64,000 nt of DNA from Streptomyces sporangiiformans (GTDB lineage: Bacteria > Actinomycetota > Actinomycetes > Streptomycetales > Streptomycetaceae), in assembly GCF_005768555.2 (NCBI RefSeq), contig NZ_VCHX02000071.1, forward strand, positions 21,263 through 85,262, in the 5' to 3' direction. This document shows positions 16,383 to 25,018 of the stretch, piece after piece (within the stretch, counting starts at the first letter, position 1; each line of letters starts with the position of its first letter). The notes under the pieces were generated by a model that searched no databases, had not been told where the DNA came from, and was given only the letters and a program-made list of their open reading frames with translations. The translations under genes were made by a program, and so were the position numbers.

Positions 16383-17072
16383 GTGACCCGCATCCTCGTC
16401 GTCGACGACGATCCACGCATCCGCTCCCTGGTACACCGGCAGTTGAACGAATCCGGGTACGAGGTGGTCGAGGTCACCGACGGGCGCGTGGCCCTGGAGC
16501 GGATATCGGGCGAGACCCCGGCGCTCGTCGTCCTCGATCTGTCGTTGCCCGGGGTAGGAGGTCTGGACGTGCTCCGGGCGGTGCGCACGGGACAGGCCGG
16601 CGCCGCCGAGGATCTGCCGATCATCATCCTGTCGGGCCGCGACGGCGAGACCGACCGGATCATCGGCCTCGATCTGGGCGCCGACGACTACCTGGTCAAG
16701 CCGTTCTCCCCGGCGGAACTCGCCGCGCGGGTGCGCTCCGTCCTGCGCAGGGCAGGGCCGGACCCGGCCGGGTTCATCGTCAACGGGCCCCTGCGTATCG
16801 AGCCTGCCACGCACGAGGTGTGGGTGGGGGGCGTCCGGGTCGACCTCACGGCCAAGGAGTTCGACCTGATCGCGTTCCTCGCCACCCACCCGCGCCAGGT
16901 GTTCACCCGGCATCAACTGCTGCACCACATCTGGAAGTCGGCGGAGTGGCTCGGCGAGGCGACCGTGACCGAGCACGTCCACCGGGTGCGCGGCAAGCTG
17001 GAAGCAGCGGGCGGGCCACGCATGATCCGTACGGTCCGCGGAGTGGGCTACCGGCTGGACGTCCCGGCATGA
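16383..17072 (+). CDS. OmpR/PhoB-type response regulator
   Basis: 229 residues from GTG 16383. Receiver domain (1-~120) with acidic Asp8-Asp10, phospho-acceptor Asp52 in VVLDLSLPG, Thr/Ser switch region and KPFSPAEL. Winged-helix DNA-binding domain (~135-228) with DLTAKEFDLIAFLATHPRQV and MIRTVRGVGYRLDV. Unlike the receiver-like protein at 7880, this one is intact. Its stop overlaps the cofD start (ATGA), an uncommon operon pairing of a response regulator with an F420 gene. No kinase is adjacent; the kinase at 8198 is a candidate partner. Confidence 0.92.
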   Translation: MTRILVVDDDPRIRSLVHRQLNESGYEVVEVTDGRVALERISGETPALVVLDLSLPGVGGLDVLRAVRTGQAGAAEDLPIIILSGRDGETDRIIGLDLGADDYLVKPFSPAELAARVRSVLRRAGPDPAGFIVNGPLRIEPATHEVWVGGVRVDLTAKEFDLIAFLATHPRQVFTRHQLLHHIWKSAEWLGEATVTEHVHRVRGKLEAAGGPRMIRTVRGVGYRLDVPA

Positions 17073-18028
17073 CCTCCCTGAAGGTCGTCGGCCTGGGCGG
17101 CGGCATCGGGGCGTCGAGACTGTGGAAGGCGCTTCTCGCCCGAGGGGGCGAGATCGACCTGACGCTCGCCGTGAACACGGGTGAAGATCTCTGGATCCAT
17201 GGCCTGCGGGTCTGCCCCGACCTTGACACGGTGCTGTACGCGCTGTCCGGGCGCCAGGACTCCGAGCGCGGCTGGGGCGTCCGGGACGAGACCTGGCGCT
17301 GTATGGAAACCCTCGGCGAGATCGAGGGCCGCCAGTGGTTCAACCTCGGCGACCGGGACCTGGCGGTACATCTGTACCGGACCGGGCGGCTCCGGGCGGG
17401 CCACACCCTCAGCGAGATCACCTCGGACCTGGCCCGCAGACTCGGGCTCGGCTGCCGGATCCTTCCGGCGACCGATGCCGAGATCACCACCCGTGTGGTG
17501 ACGTCCGGCGGGAGAGACCTTCACTACCAGGAATTCCTCGTACGCGAACAGGCGACCGCCGACGTCACGGATACGTACATCCGAGGCCCCGCCCTCGCCG
17601 CACCGGCCGCCGGACTCCTCGCGCACATCGCCTCGGCCGATCTCATCATCATCGGTCCGAGCAACCCGGTCGCCAGCCTGGGGCCGATCCTGCACCTCAC
17701 CGGAGTGCGTGAAGCGCTCAAGACCGCCCGCCACAGGACGGTCGTCGTCACCCCGATCGTCGCTTCGGTGCCGATCACCGACCCCGGTGAGAACACCCGG
17801 GCACGCAGCCGCGCCCGTTTGCTGGCCGCCGCCGGCTTCGCCGCGGACCCGGCCGGCGTCGCGGCCTTCTACACGGACGTGGCCTCCACTTTCCTCCTCG
17901 ACCGGGCAGACCTGCCGCAGCTGCCCGCCGTCGAGAAGCAGGGTTTGCGGGCCGTCCCCACGGACACCCTCCTCCACCAGGGCGCCGACCCGGCTCCTTT
18001 GATCACGGCCCTTCTCGCCCGGAGGTGA
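17069..18028 (+). CDS. cofD: 2-phospho-L-lactate transferase-like CofD/FbiA
   Basis: 319 residues from ATG 17069. CofD/FbiA joins FO to a phospho-lactyl or enolpyruvyl unit from a guanosine-diphosphate donor, giving (dehydro-)F420-0. Family blocks: VVGLGGGIGASRLWKAL at the start, NTGEDLWIHGLRVCPDLDT, RDLAVHLYRTG, IIIGPSNPVASLGPIL, and VTPIVASVPI. Length is normal (~310-330). With fbiC this covers the first two committed steps of F420 assembly. The guanylyltransferase (CofC/FbiD) and glutamate ligase (CofE/FbiB) are not in the window, so they must be elsewhere, or the end product differs. Confidence 0.93.
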   Translation: MTSLKVVGLGGGIGASRLWKALLARGGEIDLTLAVNTGEDLWIHGLRVCPDLDTVLYALSGRQDSERGWGVRDETWRCMETLGEIEGRQWFNLGDRDLAVHLYRTGRLRAGHTLSEITSDLARRLGLGCRILPATDAEITTRVVTSGGRDLHYQEFLVREQATADVTDTYIRGPALAAPAAGLLAHIASADLIIIGPSNPVASLGPILHLTGVREALKTARHRTVVVTPIVASVPITDPGENTRARSRARLLAAAGFAADPAGVAAFYTDVASTFLLDRADLPQLPAVEKQGLRAVPTDTLLHQGADPAPLITALLARR

Positions 18029-18085
18029 GGCCGGCTCGCCCTCCCCCATGCGAACCCCCTGGCCTACCGCGCCCTGACGCCTGGG

Positions 18086-19228
18086 CTACCTGCCCCAGAT
18101 GTTCTGGTACGCCTCGCGGTAGCCCGCCGGGTCCCAGGTCGTGGCCCCGCGGCTGTTGGCGGCGGTGGAGATGTGGACGGGGGCGGCATAGCCGCTGGCG
18201 GGCCGGCCGGAGAACGAGCGGTTGAACTCGTCGATGATCTGCCAGCCCTGCTCGGACAGTGGCTCGGGGACGGTGGCGGCCTGGTACTGCTCGTTGTTGA
18301 TGCGCTGGAAGGCGGAAGGATCGCCGTCGCCCGCGCCGATGTTGAAGGGCGGGCCGGAACCCTGCTTGCCGGCCGTACGGAACGCGGGCGCGGCGTCGGC
18401 GAAGTACAGGTCGTTGATGGCGACGGAGTAGTCCCACTCGTCCTGGAAGCGCGAGACGAGCGAGGAGACCGCCTGGGGTGTGCGGGTGCTCGCGTCCGGG
18501 ATCGGGATGTTCTCGTACGCCAGCAGGTCCACGTCCGAGCAGGTCGCGAGTTCCTTCCGGATCAGCTCGGACTTGTTCTTGGCGAAGGGGATCGAGGCGT
18601 CGGTGAAGACCACGACGCCTGCGTCGCCGCCCGACCGCGCGATGACCCAGTCCGCGCTGATCCTGGCCACGTCCTCCACCTTGGTGGTGACGTTGGAGAA
18701 GAGCTTGGGCCTCTCACTGGGTCCGGGTGCGGCGACCGCGTGCCATCCGACGAGGGGGATTCCCGCCGCGTCGGCCTGCGCGATCTGGCGCGAGGTCGAG
18801 TTGGGGTCGAAGCCGCCGATGACGATGCCCGAGGGCCTGAGGGCCACGGCCTGGCTCATGGCCGCCTGGATCCCTGCCGGGGTGCCCCCTCCGTCGATCA
18901 CCCGGAGGTTCCAGCCGATGACCTTCGCGGCTTCCGTCACACCTCTGGCGGCTCCCGCGACCCCGGGGTTGGTCATGGTCTGGGCGACGTAGACGATGGT
19001 CTTGCCGGACACCGCCTCGGGACCGCTGGTCGGACCGTTCCAGGGGACATCGGTCCTTTCCGCCTGGCGGACGGCCGCCTCGGCCCTGGCGAGGGTCTCG
19101 GGGCAGCCACCCGGCCCCCCGGTGGAATCCCCGGTGCCGGTCGACGAGCCGCGCTCACAGCCGGCGAGGACGGCTGCCGCTGCCAGCAGTGTGGCGGCTG
19201 TGAGGGAGGTCTTGCGGTGGGAGTGCAC
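18086..19228 (-). CDS. Sugar ABC transporter substrate-binding lipoprotein
   Basis: 380 residues from GTG 19228 with GAGGAG upstream. A lipoprotein signal ends in LAGC (Cys24). The mature part is a periplasmic-binding-protein I fold: TIVYVAQTMTNPGVAGAA, AAMSQAVALRPSGIVIGGFD, GIPLVGWHAV, and a domain-crossing hinge late in the chain. This is the ribose/xylose/galactose-type family that delivers a monosaccharide or similar ligand to an RbsA/RbsC-type transporter. Third gene of the operon, 72 bases after the permease. Ligand unknown. Confidence 0.9.
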   Translation of the reverse strand: MHSHRKTSLTAATLLAAAAVLAGCERGSSTGTGDSTGGPGGCPETLARAEAAVRQAERTDVPWNGPTSGPEAVSGKTIVYVAQTMTNPGVAGAARGVTEAAKVIGWNLRVIDGGGTPAGIQAAMSQAVALRPSGIVIGGFDPNSTSRQIAQADAAGIPLVGWHAVAAPGPSERPKLFSNVTTKVEDVARISADWVIARSGGDAGVVVFTDASIPFAKNKSELIRKELATCSDVDLLAYENIPIPDASTRTPQAVSSLVSRFQDEWDYSVAINDLYFADAAPAFRTAGKQGSGPPFNIGAGDGDPSAFQRINNEQYQAATVPEPLSEQGWQIIDEFNRSFSGRPASGYAAPVHISTAANSRGATTWDPAGYREAYQNIWGR

Positions 19229-19300
19229 GGTAACTCCTCGCGGAGGACAGGGACGGGATGGCGGGCCGGACGTCGGGAACGTGGTGCCGGGAGGGAGGCG

Positions 19301-20377
19301 TCACGGGGGGTTCCCGGGACTGCTGTCCCCCGTCGGCGCCGTCGGCGACAGCGACTCGGGGGCCGGGGTCGCACCGGTGCGCAGTCGACGCCGGGCGGAG
19401 TAGCCGGCCAGGCCGACGGCGAGGAGCAGAGTGGCGCCGTTGAACAACGGAGTCACCCAGAACTGGGCGCCGAGTTGGCCGATACCGGCGAGGCCTACGG
19501 CCAGGACGGCGACGGCGACGAGGGTGCCCATGGCGTTGGGGCGGCCGGGTTTGATCGCGGTGGAGCCGAGCAGCGCGCCCACGAAGGCGGGCAGCAGGTA
19601 GTCGAGGCCGACGCTCGGGTTGCCGATCTGCTGCTGGGCGGCGAGCAGCACACCGGCGAAGCCGACGATCAGCCCCGACCCGGCGAAGGCATAGATGGAA
19701 TATCGGCGGGTGGGGATGCCGACGAGCTCGGCGGCACGGGGGTTGGAGCCGATGACGTACAGGTACCGGCCGAGCGGCAGGCGCTCCAGGAGCAGCCAGA
19801 GGAGGACCGCGAGGGCGAGTACGTAGAAGGCGGGCACCGGAAGGCCGAGGAAGGTGGAGTCGTAGAGGTCGGTGAAGGCGGTCGGCAGGCCCTGCGGGCT
19901 GGGGACGATCCGGGCGCCGCCGGTGATCCAGCCGGTCACGGCGTACAGCATGCTGCCGGTCCCGAGGGTCGCGATGAAGGAGTCGATCCTGCCGAACTCG
20001 ACGATGACACCGTTGAGGACGCCGACCACCGTCCCCCCGAGGATCACCGCGAGGCAGGCGAGCGGCCAGGGCCAGCCGTCGTTGACGACGAGCTGCATCA
20101 CCATGACGTGGGCCAGGCCGAGGCCGTAGCCGATGGAGAGGTCGAACTTGCCGGTCACGATGGGGAGCGTGGCGCCCAGCGCGAGGATGGCCGGGATCGA
20201 CTGGGTGGAGAGGATCGAGGAGACGTTGTCGTGGGTCGGGAAGGTGCGCGGCAGGGCGAGGGAGAAGACCAGGAAGAGCAGGGCGGTGAGGGCCAGGAGA
20301 CCGTAGGTGCCGATGAGGTGCCCGCTCTGCTCGCGCAGCCGGTCGAGCCGGGACGGTGGTGAGGGCGAGGTGGTCAT
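19301..20377 (-). CDS. Sugar ABC transporter permease (RbsC type)
   Basis: 358 residues from ATG 20377; an upstream extension would only overlap the ATPase gene in Arg-rich noise. About ten membrane segments; the family blocks LALGATLPIVTGKFDLSIGY, GVIVEFGRIDSFIATLGTGS and RRYSIYAFAGSGLIVGFAGV are present. A ~30-residue Pro/Ser-rich cytoplasmic tail ends the protein. The start overlaps the stop of the ATPase gene (ATGA). It forms the membrane channel for the ligand bound by the lipoprotein encoded downstream. Confidence 0.92.
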   Translation of the reverse strand: MTTSPSPPSRLDRLREQSGHLIGTYGLLALTALLFLVFSLALPRTFPTHDNVSSILSTQSIPAILALGATLPIVTGKFDLSIGYGLGLAHVMVMQLVVNDGWPWPLACLAVILGGTVVGVLNGVIVEFGRIDSFIATLGTGSMLYAVTGWITGGARIVPSPQGLPTAFTDLYDSTFLGLPVPAFYVLALAVLLWLLLERLPLGRYLYVIGSNPRAAELVGIPTRRYSIYAFAGSGLIVGFAGVLLAAQQQIGNPSVGLDYLLPAFVGALLGSTAIKPGRPNAMGTLVAVAVLAVGLAGIGQLGAQFWVTPLFNGATLLLAVGLAGYSARRRLRTGATPAPESLSPTAPTGDSSPGNPP

Positions 20378-21924
20378 CGGCGGGCCGTGGTTCCGGGAAG
20401 GGCCGAGGCGGCCCGGGTGAGTGCGGCCACCGTGAGGTCCGGGCCGCTCAGCTCGGCGGTCACGGCCCCGCGGACGAATACCAGGGCGCGCCGGCACACG
20501 CCCGCCACCTCCTCGAAGTCGGTGGAGATGAGCAGGACCGCGAGGCCGGCGGCGAGCGCGTCGTCGAGCAGGCCGTGGATCGTCGCCTTGGCGCCGACAT
20601 CCACGCTCGCGGTCGGTTCCTCCAGGATCAGCAGGCGCATGCCGACCGGGACCCACCGTCCGATCATGACCTTCTGCTGGTTGCCGCCGGACAGGGTGGC
20701 GATCGGGGCCTCGCTGTCACGGGGACGCACCGAGAACCGGTCCATCAGGGCGACGGCCTCGGTACGCTCGCGGCGGGGGCTGATCCAGCGCAACGCCGAC
20801 AGTCCGCCCGCCCGGGGGTTGGCCAGGAGGTTCTCCCGTACGGTCAGTTCGGCCGCGCAGCCCTCCTCCTGCCTGTTGCCGGTCACGAGACCGACACCGA
20901 GGCCGACGGCGGCGGCGACCGTCCCCGGTCGGTACGGGCGACCGTCCAGAAGTGCGCGGCCGCCGAGGAGCCGCCGGGACCCGGCGAGGGCGCGGCCCAG
21001 GTCCATGTGCCCGGCGCCCGTGAGGCCCACGAGGCCGAGGATCTCGCCGTGCCGCAGCTCCAGGCTGACCGGTCCGGCCCGCGCGGTCCGGACGCCGTCG
21101 AGGGTCAGCGCGGGCGGGCCGTCGGCGGGCAGGGCAGCGGGCCGGTGCGCGGTCAGTTCGAAGCCCACGATGTCGTGCACCAGGCGGGTGAGGCTGTGGC
21201 CCGCCAGCGGGCCATGGCTGACGAGGCGGCCGTCGCGCAGGACCGCGAAGGTGTCGGCGACCGCGTACACCTCGTCCAGGCGGTGGCTGACGTAGAGAAT
21301 GCCGTGCCCCCGGTCGCGCAGGGAGTGCAGTACGTCGAAGAGGCGGGCGCAGTCGGCGGCGGGGAGGCTGGCGGTCGGCTCGTCGAGGACGATGAGTTCG
21401 GCCCGGGTCGCGAGGGCACGCGCGATGGCCACGAGTGAACGCTCGGCGGGGGCGAGGTCGGCGATCCGAGCGTCGGGGTCCAGATGTCCGGCGACGGTGC
21501 GCAGCACCTCGGTGCAGCGCTCCCGGGTCCGCCGCCAGGAGATCAGCGTGCGCTGCCGCCCGCCGCGCGCGTACCCGGTGCTGAGGGCGATGTTCTCGGC
21601 GACCGTCATCCACTCCACGAGACCGAGGTCCTGGTGGATGAAGGACATGCACCGGGAGGCGGCGTCGGTCCCGAGCCGGTGCCCGGCCACCGTCACCTCT
21701 CCTTCGTCGGCGTGGTGGACGCCGGCGAGCACCTTGATGAGCGTGGACTTTCCGGCACCGTTGGGCCCCAGAAGGGCGAGGACACTGCCGCCGTGGATGT
21801 CGAGGTCGACCCCGGCGAGCGCGCGGGTCCCGCCGAACCGCTTGCTGAGACCGCGGATTCGGACGAGGGGTTCCGCGCCGAGCGGCGGGCGCACGTTCGC
21901 AGAGGTGTCTGGAGCGTCATGCAC
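20374..21924 (-). CDS. Sugar ABC transporter ATP-binding protein, two-domain (RbsA type)
   Basis: 516 residues from GTG 21924. Two fused ATP-binding cassettes as in RbsA/XylG. Domain 1 has Walker A GPNGAGKST, the degenerate signature LAPAERSLVAIARAL usual in this family, and LIVLDEPTASL. Domain 2 has the family's degenerate Walker A GLTGAGHMDLGRAL but a canonical LSGGNQQKVMIGRW and LLILEEPTASVDVG. It energises import of a sugar through the permease encoded next. First gene of the operon. Confidence 0.92.
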   Translation of the reverse strand: MHDAPDTSANVRPPLGAEPLVRIRGLSKRFGGTRALAGVDLDIHGGSVLALLGPNGAGKSTLIKVLAGVHHADEGEVTVAGHRLGTDAASRCMSFIHQDLGLVEWMTVAENIALSTGYARGGRQRTLISWRRTRERCTEVLRTVAGHLDPDARIADLAPAERSLVAIARALATRAELIVLDEPTASLPAADCARLFDVLHSLRDRGHGILYVSHRLDEVYAVADTFAVLRDGRLVSHGPLAGHSLTRLVHDIVGFELTAHRPAALPADGPPALTLDGVRTARAGPVSLELRHGEILGLVGLTGAGHMDLGRALAGSRRLLGGRALLDGRPYRPGTVAAAVGLGVGLVTGNRQEEGCAAELTVRENLLANPRAGGLSALRWISPRRERTEAVALMDRFSVRPRDSEAPIATLSGGNQQKVMIGRWVPVGMRLLILEEPTASVDVGAKATIHGLLDDALAAGLAVLLISTDFEEVAGVCRRALVFVRGAVTAELSGPDLTVAALTRAASALPGTTARR

Positions 21925-22103
21925 GGACTTCTCCGGTGGTGGCCTGGCGGGTGGTGGCCTGGCGAGTGGTTCCCGTCCGCATCGGGATGCTACTGGGACC
22001 GCCTACCGCATTTACGGCATCTTGCGGCCCCTGCTACTCCAACGGGTCAGTTGATCGGCAGGGCATTCCTCCATACGTGTGGTGGCCGCGAACGGACCCG
22101 TGC
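21925..22103. promoter_or_regulatory. Promoter region of the sugar ABC operon with a 15-bp tandem repeat
   Basis: GGTGGTGGCCTGGCG occurs twice head to tail at 21935-21949 and 21950-21964, and a third, partial copy follows. The repeat lies just upstream of the ATPase start and may be an operator array or simple slippage. The remaining ~130 bases up to the stop of the next gene show no other feature I can support. Confidence 0.4.
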
Positions 22104-24959
22104 TCAGGCCGCCGCGTCAAGGGAGCACTCGGCCCAGATGACCTTGCCCTCCGGGGTGTAGCGAGCCCCCCAGGCCTGCGCCAGCTGGGCGACGAGGAAC
22201 AGGCCGCGGCCGCCCTCGTCCATGCTGGCCGCCCGGCGCAGGTGCGGGGCGGTACTACTGGTGTCGGAGACCTCGCAGATCAGGGTGCGGTCGTGGATCA
22301 GCCGCACCCTGATGGGCCCGGTCGCGTGGCGGACGGCGTTGGTGACCAGTTCACTGACCAGCAGTTCCACGGTAAACGCGGCCTCGTCCAGGCCCCAGTC
22401 GGTCACCTGCCGGGTGACGGAGGCACGGACCTGGCCGACGAGGGCCGGGTCGGCTGCCAGGTCCCAGTCGGCGATCCGCTTGGGGTCCAGGGTGTGGGTG
22501 CGGGCGACCAGCAGGGCGATGTCGTCACCGGGGTGAGCGGGGGCCACGCCGTCCAGAACAGCCTTGCAGGTGTCCCCGGGTGGGCGGTCCGGGTGCGCCA
22601 GTGCCCGTCGCAGGTCATCGAGGGCCACATCGACGTCGCGTTGCCGGTCCTCGATGAGCCCGTCCGTGTACAGGACCAGCTGGCTGTGTTCGGGAACGTG
22701 GAACTCGGCGGCTTCGAAGGGCAGGCCGCCCAGGCCGAGTGGAGGACCGGCCGGCAGGTCGGGGAATGACACGGTGCCGTCGGGGTGGACCAGCGCGGGC
22801 GGGGGGTGGCCGGCGCGGGCCATGGTGCACTGTTGCGAGGTGGGGTCGTAGACGGCGTACAGGCAGGTCGCGCCGATGATGCCGATGCTGTCGGCCGCGG
22901 GGTCCTCCCGGCCTTCCTCCCGGTCCAGGCGCACCACCAGATCGTCGAGGTGGCTGAGGACTTCATCCGGGCTGAAGTCGAGTTCGGCGAAGCTGCGTGC
23001 GGCGGTGCGCAGGCGGCCCATGGTGGCGGCCGCGTGCAGTCCGTGGCCGACGACATCGCCGACGATGAGGCCGATGCGGGTGCCGGAGAGCGGAATGACG
23101 TCGTACCAGTCCCCGCCCACGGCTGACTCGGCCGGCAGATAGCAATGGGCCACCTCGACGGCGTTCTGCTCGGGCACACCGTGTGGGAGCAGGCTCCGCT
23201 GCAGGGCCAGAACCATCGCGTGCTCGCGGGTGTAACGCCGCGCGTTGTCCATGCACAGGGCGGCGCGGGAGACGAGTTCCTGGGCCAGCGAGCAGTCGTC
23301 GTCCCCGAAGGGAGCGGGATCGCGTGAACGGTAGAAGCTGGCGACGCCGAGGACCACGCCGCGGGCGACCAGGGGCACCGTGATGAGGGAGTGCACGTGG
23401 GCGAGTAGCTGATTCGTGTGCTCGGGGTCCTGGGCGAGCCAGCCGGCGGCGGCCTGCAGATCGGGTTCCAGGACTGCGCGCCCGCCGGTCAGGGAACGCG
23501 ACTGGGGCGTGGTCGGCCAGAGCTCGATCCGCTTGCCGACCGGGTGGAAGGGGCAGTCGGCGCGGATGCCGTGCACCACGGTACGGCGCAGTTCCCTGCC
23601 GGGGTCCGCGGACTCCTCACCGCGCAGCACGGCCTCGGCCAGATCGATGGTGACGAAGTCGGCCAGTCGCGGGACGGCCGTCTCGGCGAGTTCCTCGGCG
23701 GTACGCCGCACGTCCAAGGTGGTGCCGATGCTGGCGCTGGCCTCGGACAGCAGTTCCAGGCGGCGCCGTGCGGCGAGGGCGTACTCGCCTACTCCTGGCT
23801 CACCCACCAGCACCAGAGCGGGGGCCGGGGCCGGGCCGTGGGGCGTGGCGTCGTCGCCGTCGGCAGGCGACCTTGACGGCGGGGTAACGGGTTCGGTCGC
23901 ACGCCCGGCGGGGAGGCTGAGCAGCTCCTCGACCTGCCGCGGGATGGCGAACCGCTGGCGCGGCGTGTCGACGGGGAGTGGTGGGTGACCGGGGAGGACG
24001 GCCTCGACGGCGACCCCCTGGGTCCCGGAGGCACTCGTCATCGGGCGGCTGAGGAGAGTGACGCGTCGGCCGTCGGACAGATGCACATCGACAGCGACAC
24101 GCCGTGCCGCGGAGATCAGCTCGGCGGCCTTCTCCCTGAGTATCGCCAGGTCACGGGGGTGCAGCAGCTGGGACAGTTCCTCCACGCTGCTGCCGTCCCC
24201 GGTTCCGGGCGGCTCACCGAGCCGCACGCGGCGGGCCTCGGTGTACGCCCGCAGCAGGCCCAGCTCTCGCTCGGAGCTCTGCCCCAGCAGCCGCCTTTCG
24301 ATGGCCTCGGCCGCCCCGCGTATGACGGGGAGCAGACCGGGGTCCGCGAAGGAGCGCGGATAGCCGAAGCACAGGATGCCTTCGATGCCCCCGCTGAGCG
24401 GGTCGCGGACGGGCAGCGCGCAGCAGGCACTCGACTGAGAGCGCTCGGCGAAGTGCTCGGCACCGTAGACCTCGATGAGGCGCCTTTCCGCCAGGGCGAG
24501 ACCTATGCCGTTCGTACCGGCGACCTGTTCGGCGAACACGAATCCGGGAGCGCGCTGGATGTCCGGAAGACTTCTGGCCCAGGACTCCCTGCCGAAACGG
24601 CGTTGGAGCACCGTCCCGTTCCCGTCGGCGAGGGAGATGTTCATCTCCATGCCCGCGAACTTGGACTGCAGCCGGTCGAGCACGGGAGCTGCCGCGCGGG
24701 CAAGCCTGCCGTCGGGGTCGAAGTCCTCCCGGTAGGGAAGCTCCGCCTGGTCGGGGGACAGACCCAGTGACCGGCAACGCTGCCAGGAGTCCTGGATCGG
24801 GCTTCTCACTCTTCCTTCGACCGACTCGCCCTGCAGGAACCGCTCACGAAAACGTGTGGGCCCGGTGCCGCCTCTCACCAGCCCCACCTGAGGCGGTCCC
24901 CCATCGGAGCGAACCACTCTCCACCTCACTAACAAGGTAATAATCCGCCCTTCGACCAT
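22104..24959 (-). CDS. AcoR-like sensor fused to GAF, SpoIIE phosphatase and HATPase domains
   Basis: 951 residues from ATG 24959; internal starts around residue 11 or 16 are possible. Order: AcoR-type N-terminal sensor (~45-230, SPIQDSWQRCRSLG and AEQVAGTNGIG), a PAS-like linker, a vestigial Walker A GEPGVGE at 386-392 (Lys replaced by Glu), a second GAF (~405-570), a SpoIIE/PP2C phosphatase (~590-795, VGGDWYDVIPLSG, VGDVVGHGLHAAATMG, LVLYTDGLIE, GDDIALLVAR) and an anti-sigma-type HATPase (~815-945, LLVSELVTNAVRHA and EGGRGLFLVAQLA). It probably controls an anti-anti-sigma factor in response to a small ligand. The first ~400 residues are colinear with the regulator at 9156. Confidence 0.85.
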   Translation of the reverse strand: MVEGRIITLLVRWRVVRSDGGPPQVGLVRGGTGPTRFRERFLQGESVEGRVRSPIQDSWQRCRSLGLSPDQAELPYREDFDPDGRLARAAAPVLDRLQSKFAGMEMNISLADGNGTVLQRRFGRESWARSLPDIQRAPGFVFAEQVAGTNGIGLALAERRLIEVYGAEHFAERSQSSACCALPVRDPLSGGIEGILCFGYPRSFADPGLLPVIRGAAEAIERRLLGQSSERELGLLRAYTEARRVRLGEPPGTGDGSSVEELSQLLHPRDLAILREKAAELISAARRVAVDVHLSDGRRVTLLSRPMTSASGTQGVAVEAVLPGHPPLPVDTPRQRFAIPRQVEELLSLPAGRATEPVTPPSRSPADGDDATPHGPAPAPALVLVGEPGVGEYALAARRRLELLSEASASIGTTLDVRRTAEELAETAVPRLADFVTIDLAEAVLRGEESADPGRELRRTVVHGIRADCPFHPVGKRIELWPTTPQSRSLTGGRAVLEPDLQAAAGWLAQDPEHTNQLLAHVHSLITVPLVARGVVLGVASFYRSRDPAPFGDDDCSLAQELVSRAALCMDNARRYTREHAMVLALQRSLLPHGVPEQNAVEVAHCYLPAESAVGGDWYDVIPLSGTRIGLIVGDVVGHGLHAAATMGRLRTAARSFAELDFSPDEVLSHLDDLVVRLDREEGREDPAADSIGIIGATCLYAVYDPTSQQCTMARAGHPPPALVHPDGTVSFPDLPAGPPLGLGGLPFEAAEFHVPEHSQLVLYTDGLIEDRQRDVDVALDDLRRALAHPDRPPGDTCKAVLDGVAPAHPGDDIALLVARTHTLDPKRIADWDLAADPALVGQVRASVTRQVTDWGLDEAAFTVELLVSELVTNAVRHATGPIRVRLIHDRTLICEVSDTSSTAPHLRRAASMDEGGRGLFLVAQLAQAWGARYTPEGKVIWAECSLDAAA

Positions 24960-25018
24960 AACGCCATATGCAGCAATAAAGGGCTAGAGATTGCGTGATT
25001 ACGGTGCGTTCCAACCCG

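Noticed and set aside
18173..20362. 729-residue open frame on the plus strand
   Set aside because: It is antisense to the substrate-binding protein and permease genes, and it has Gly/Arg/Glu-rich shadow composition with no recognisable domain.
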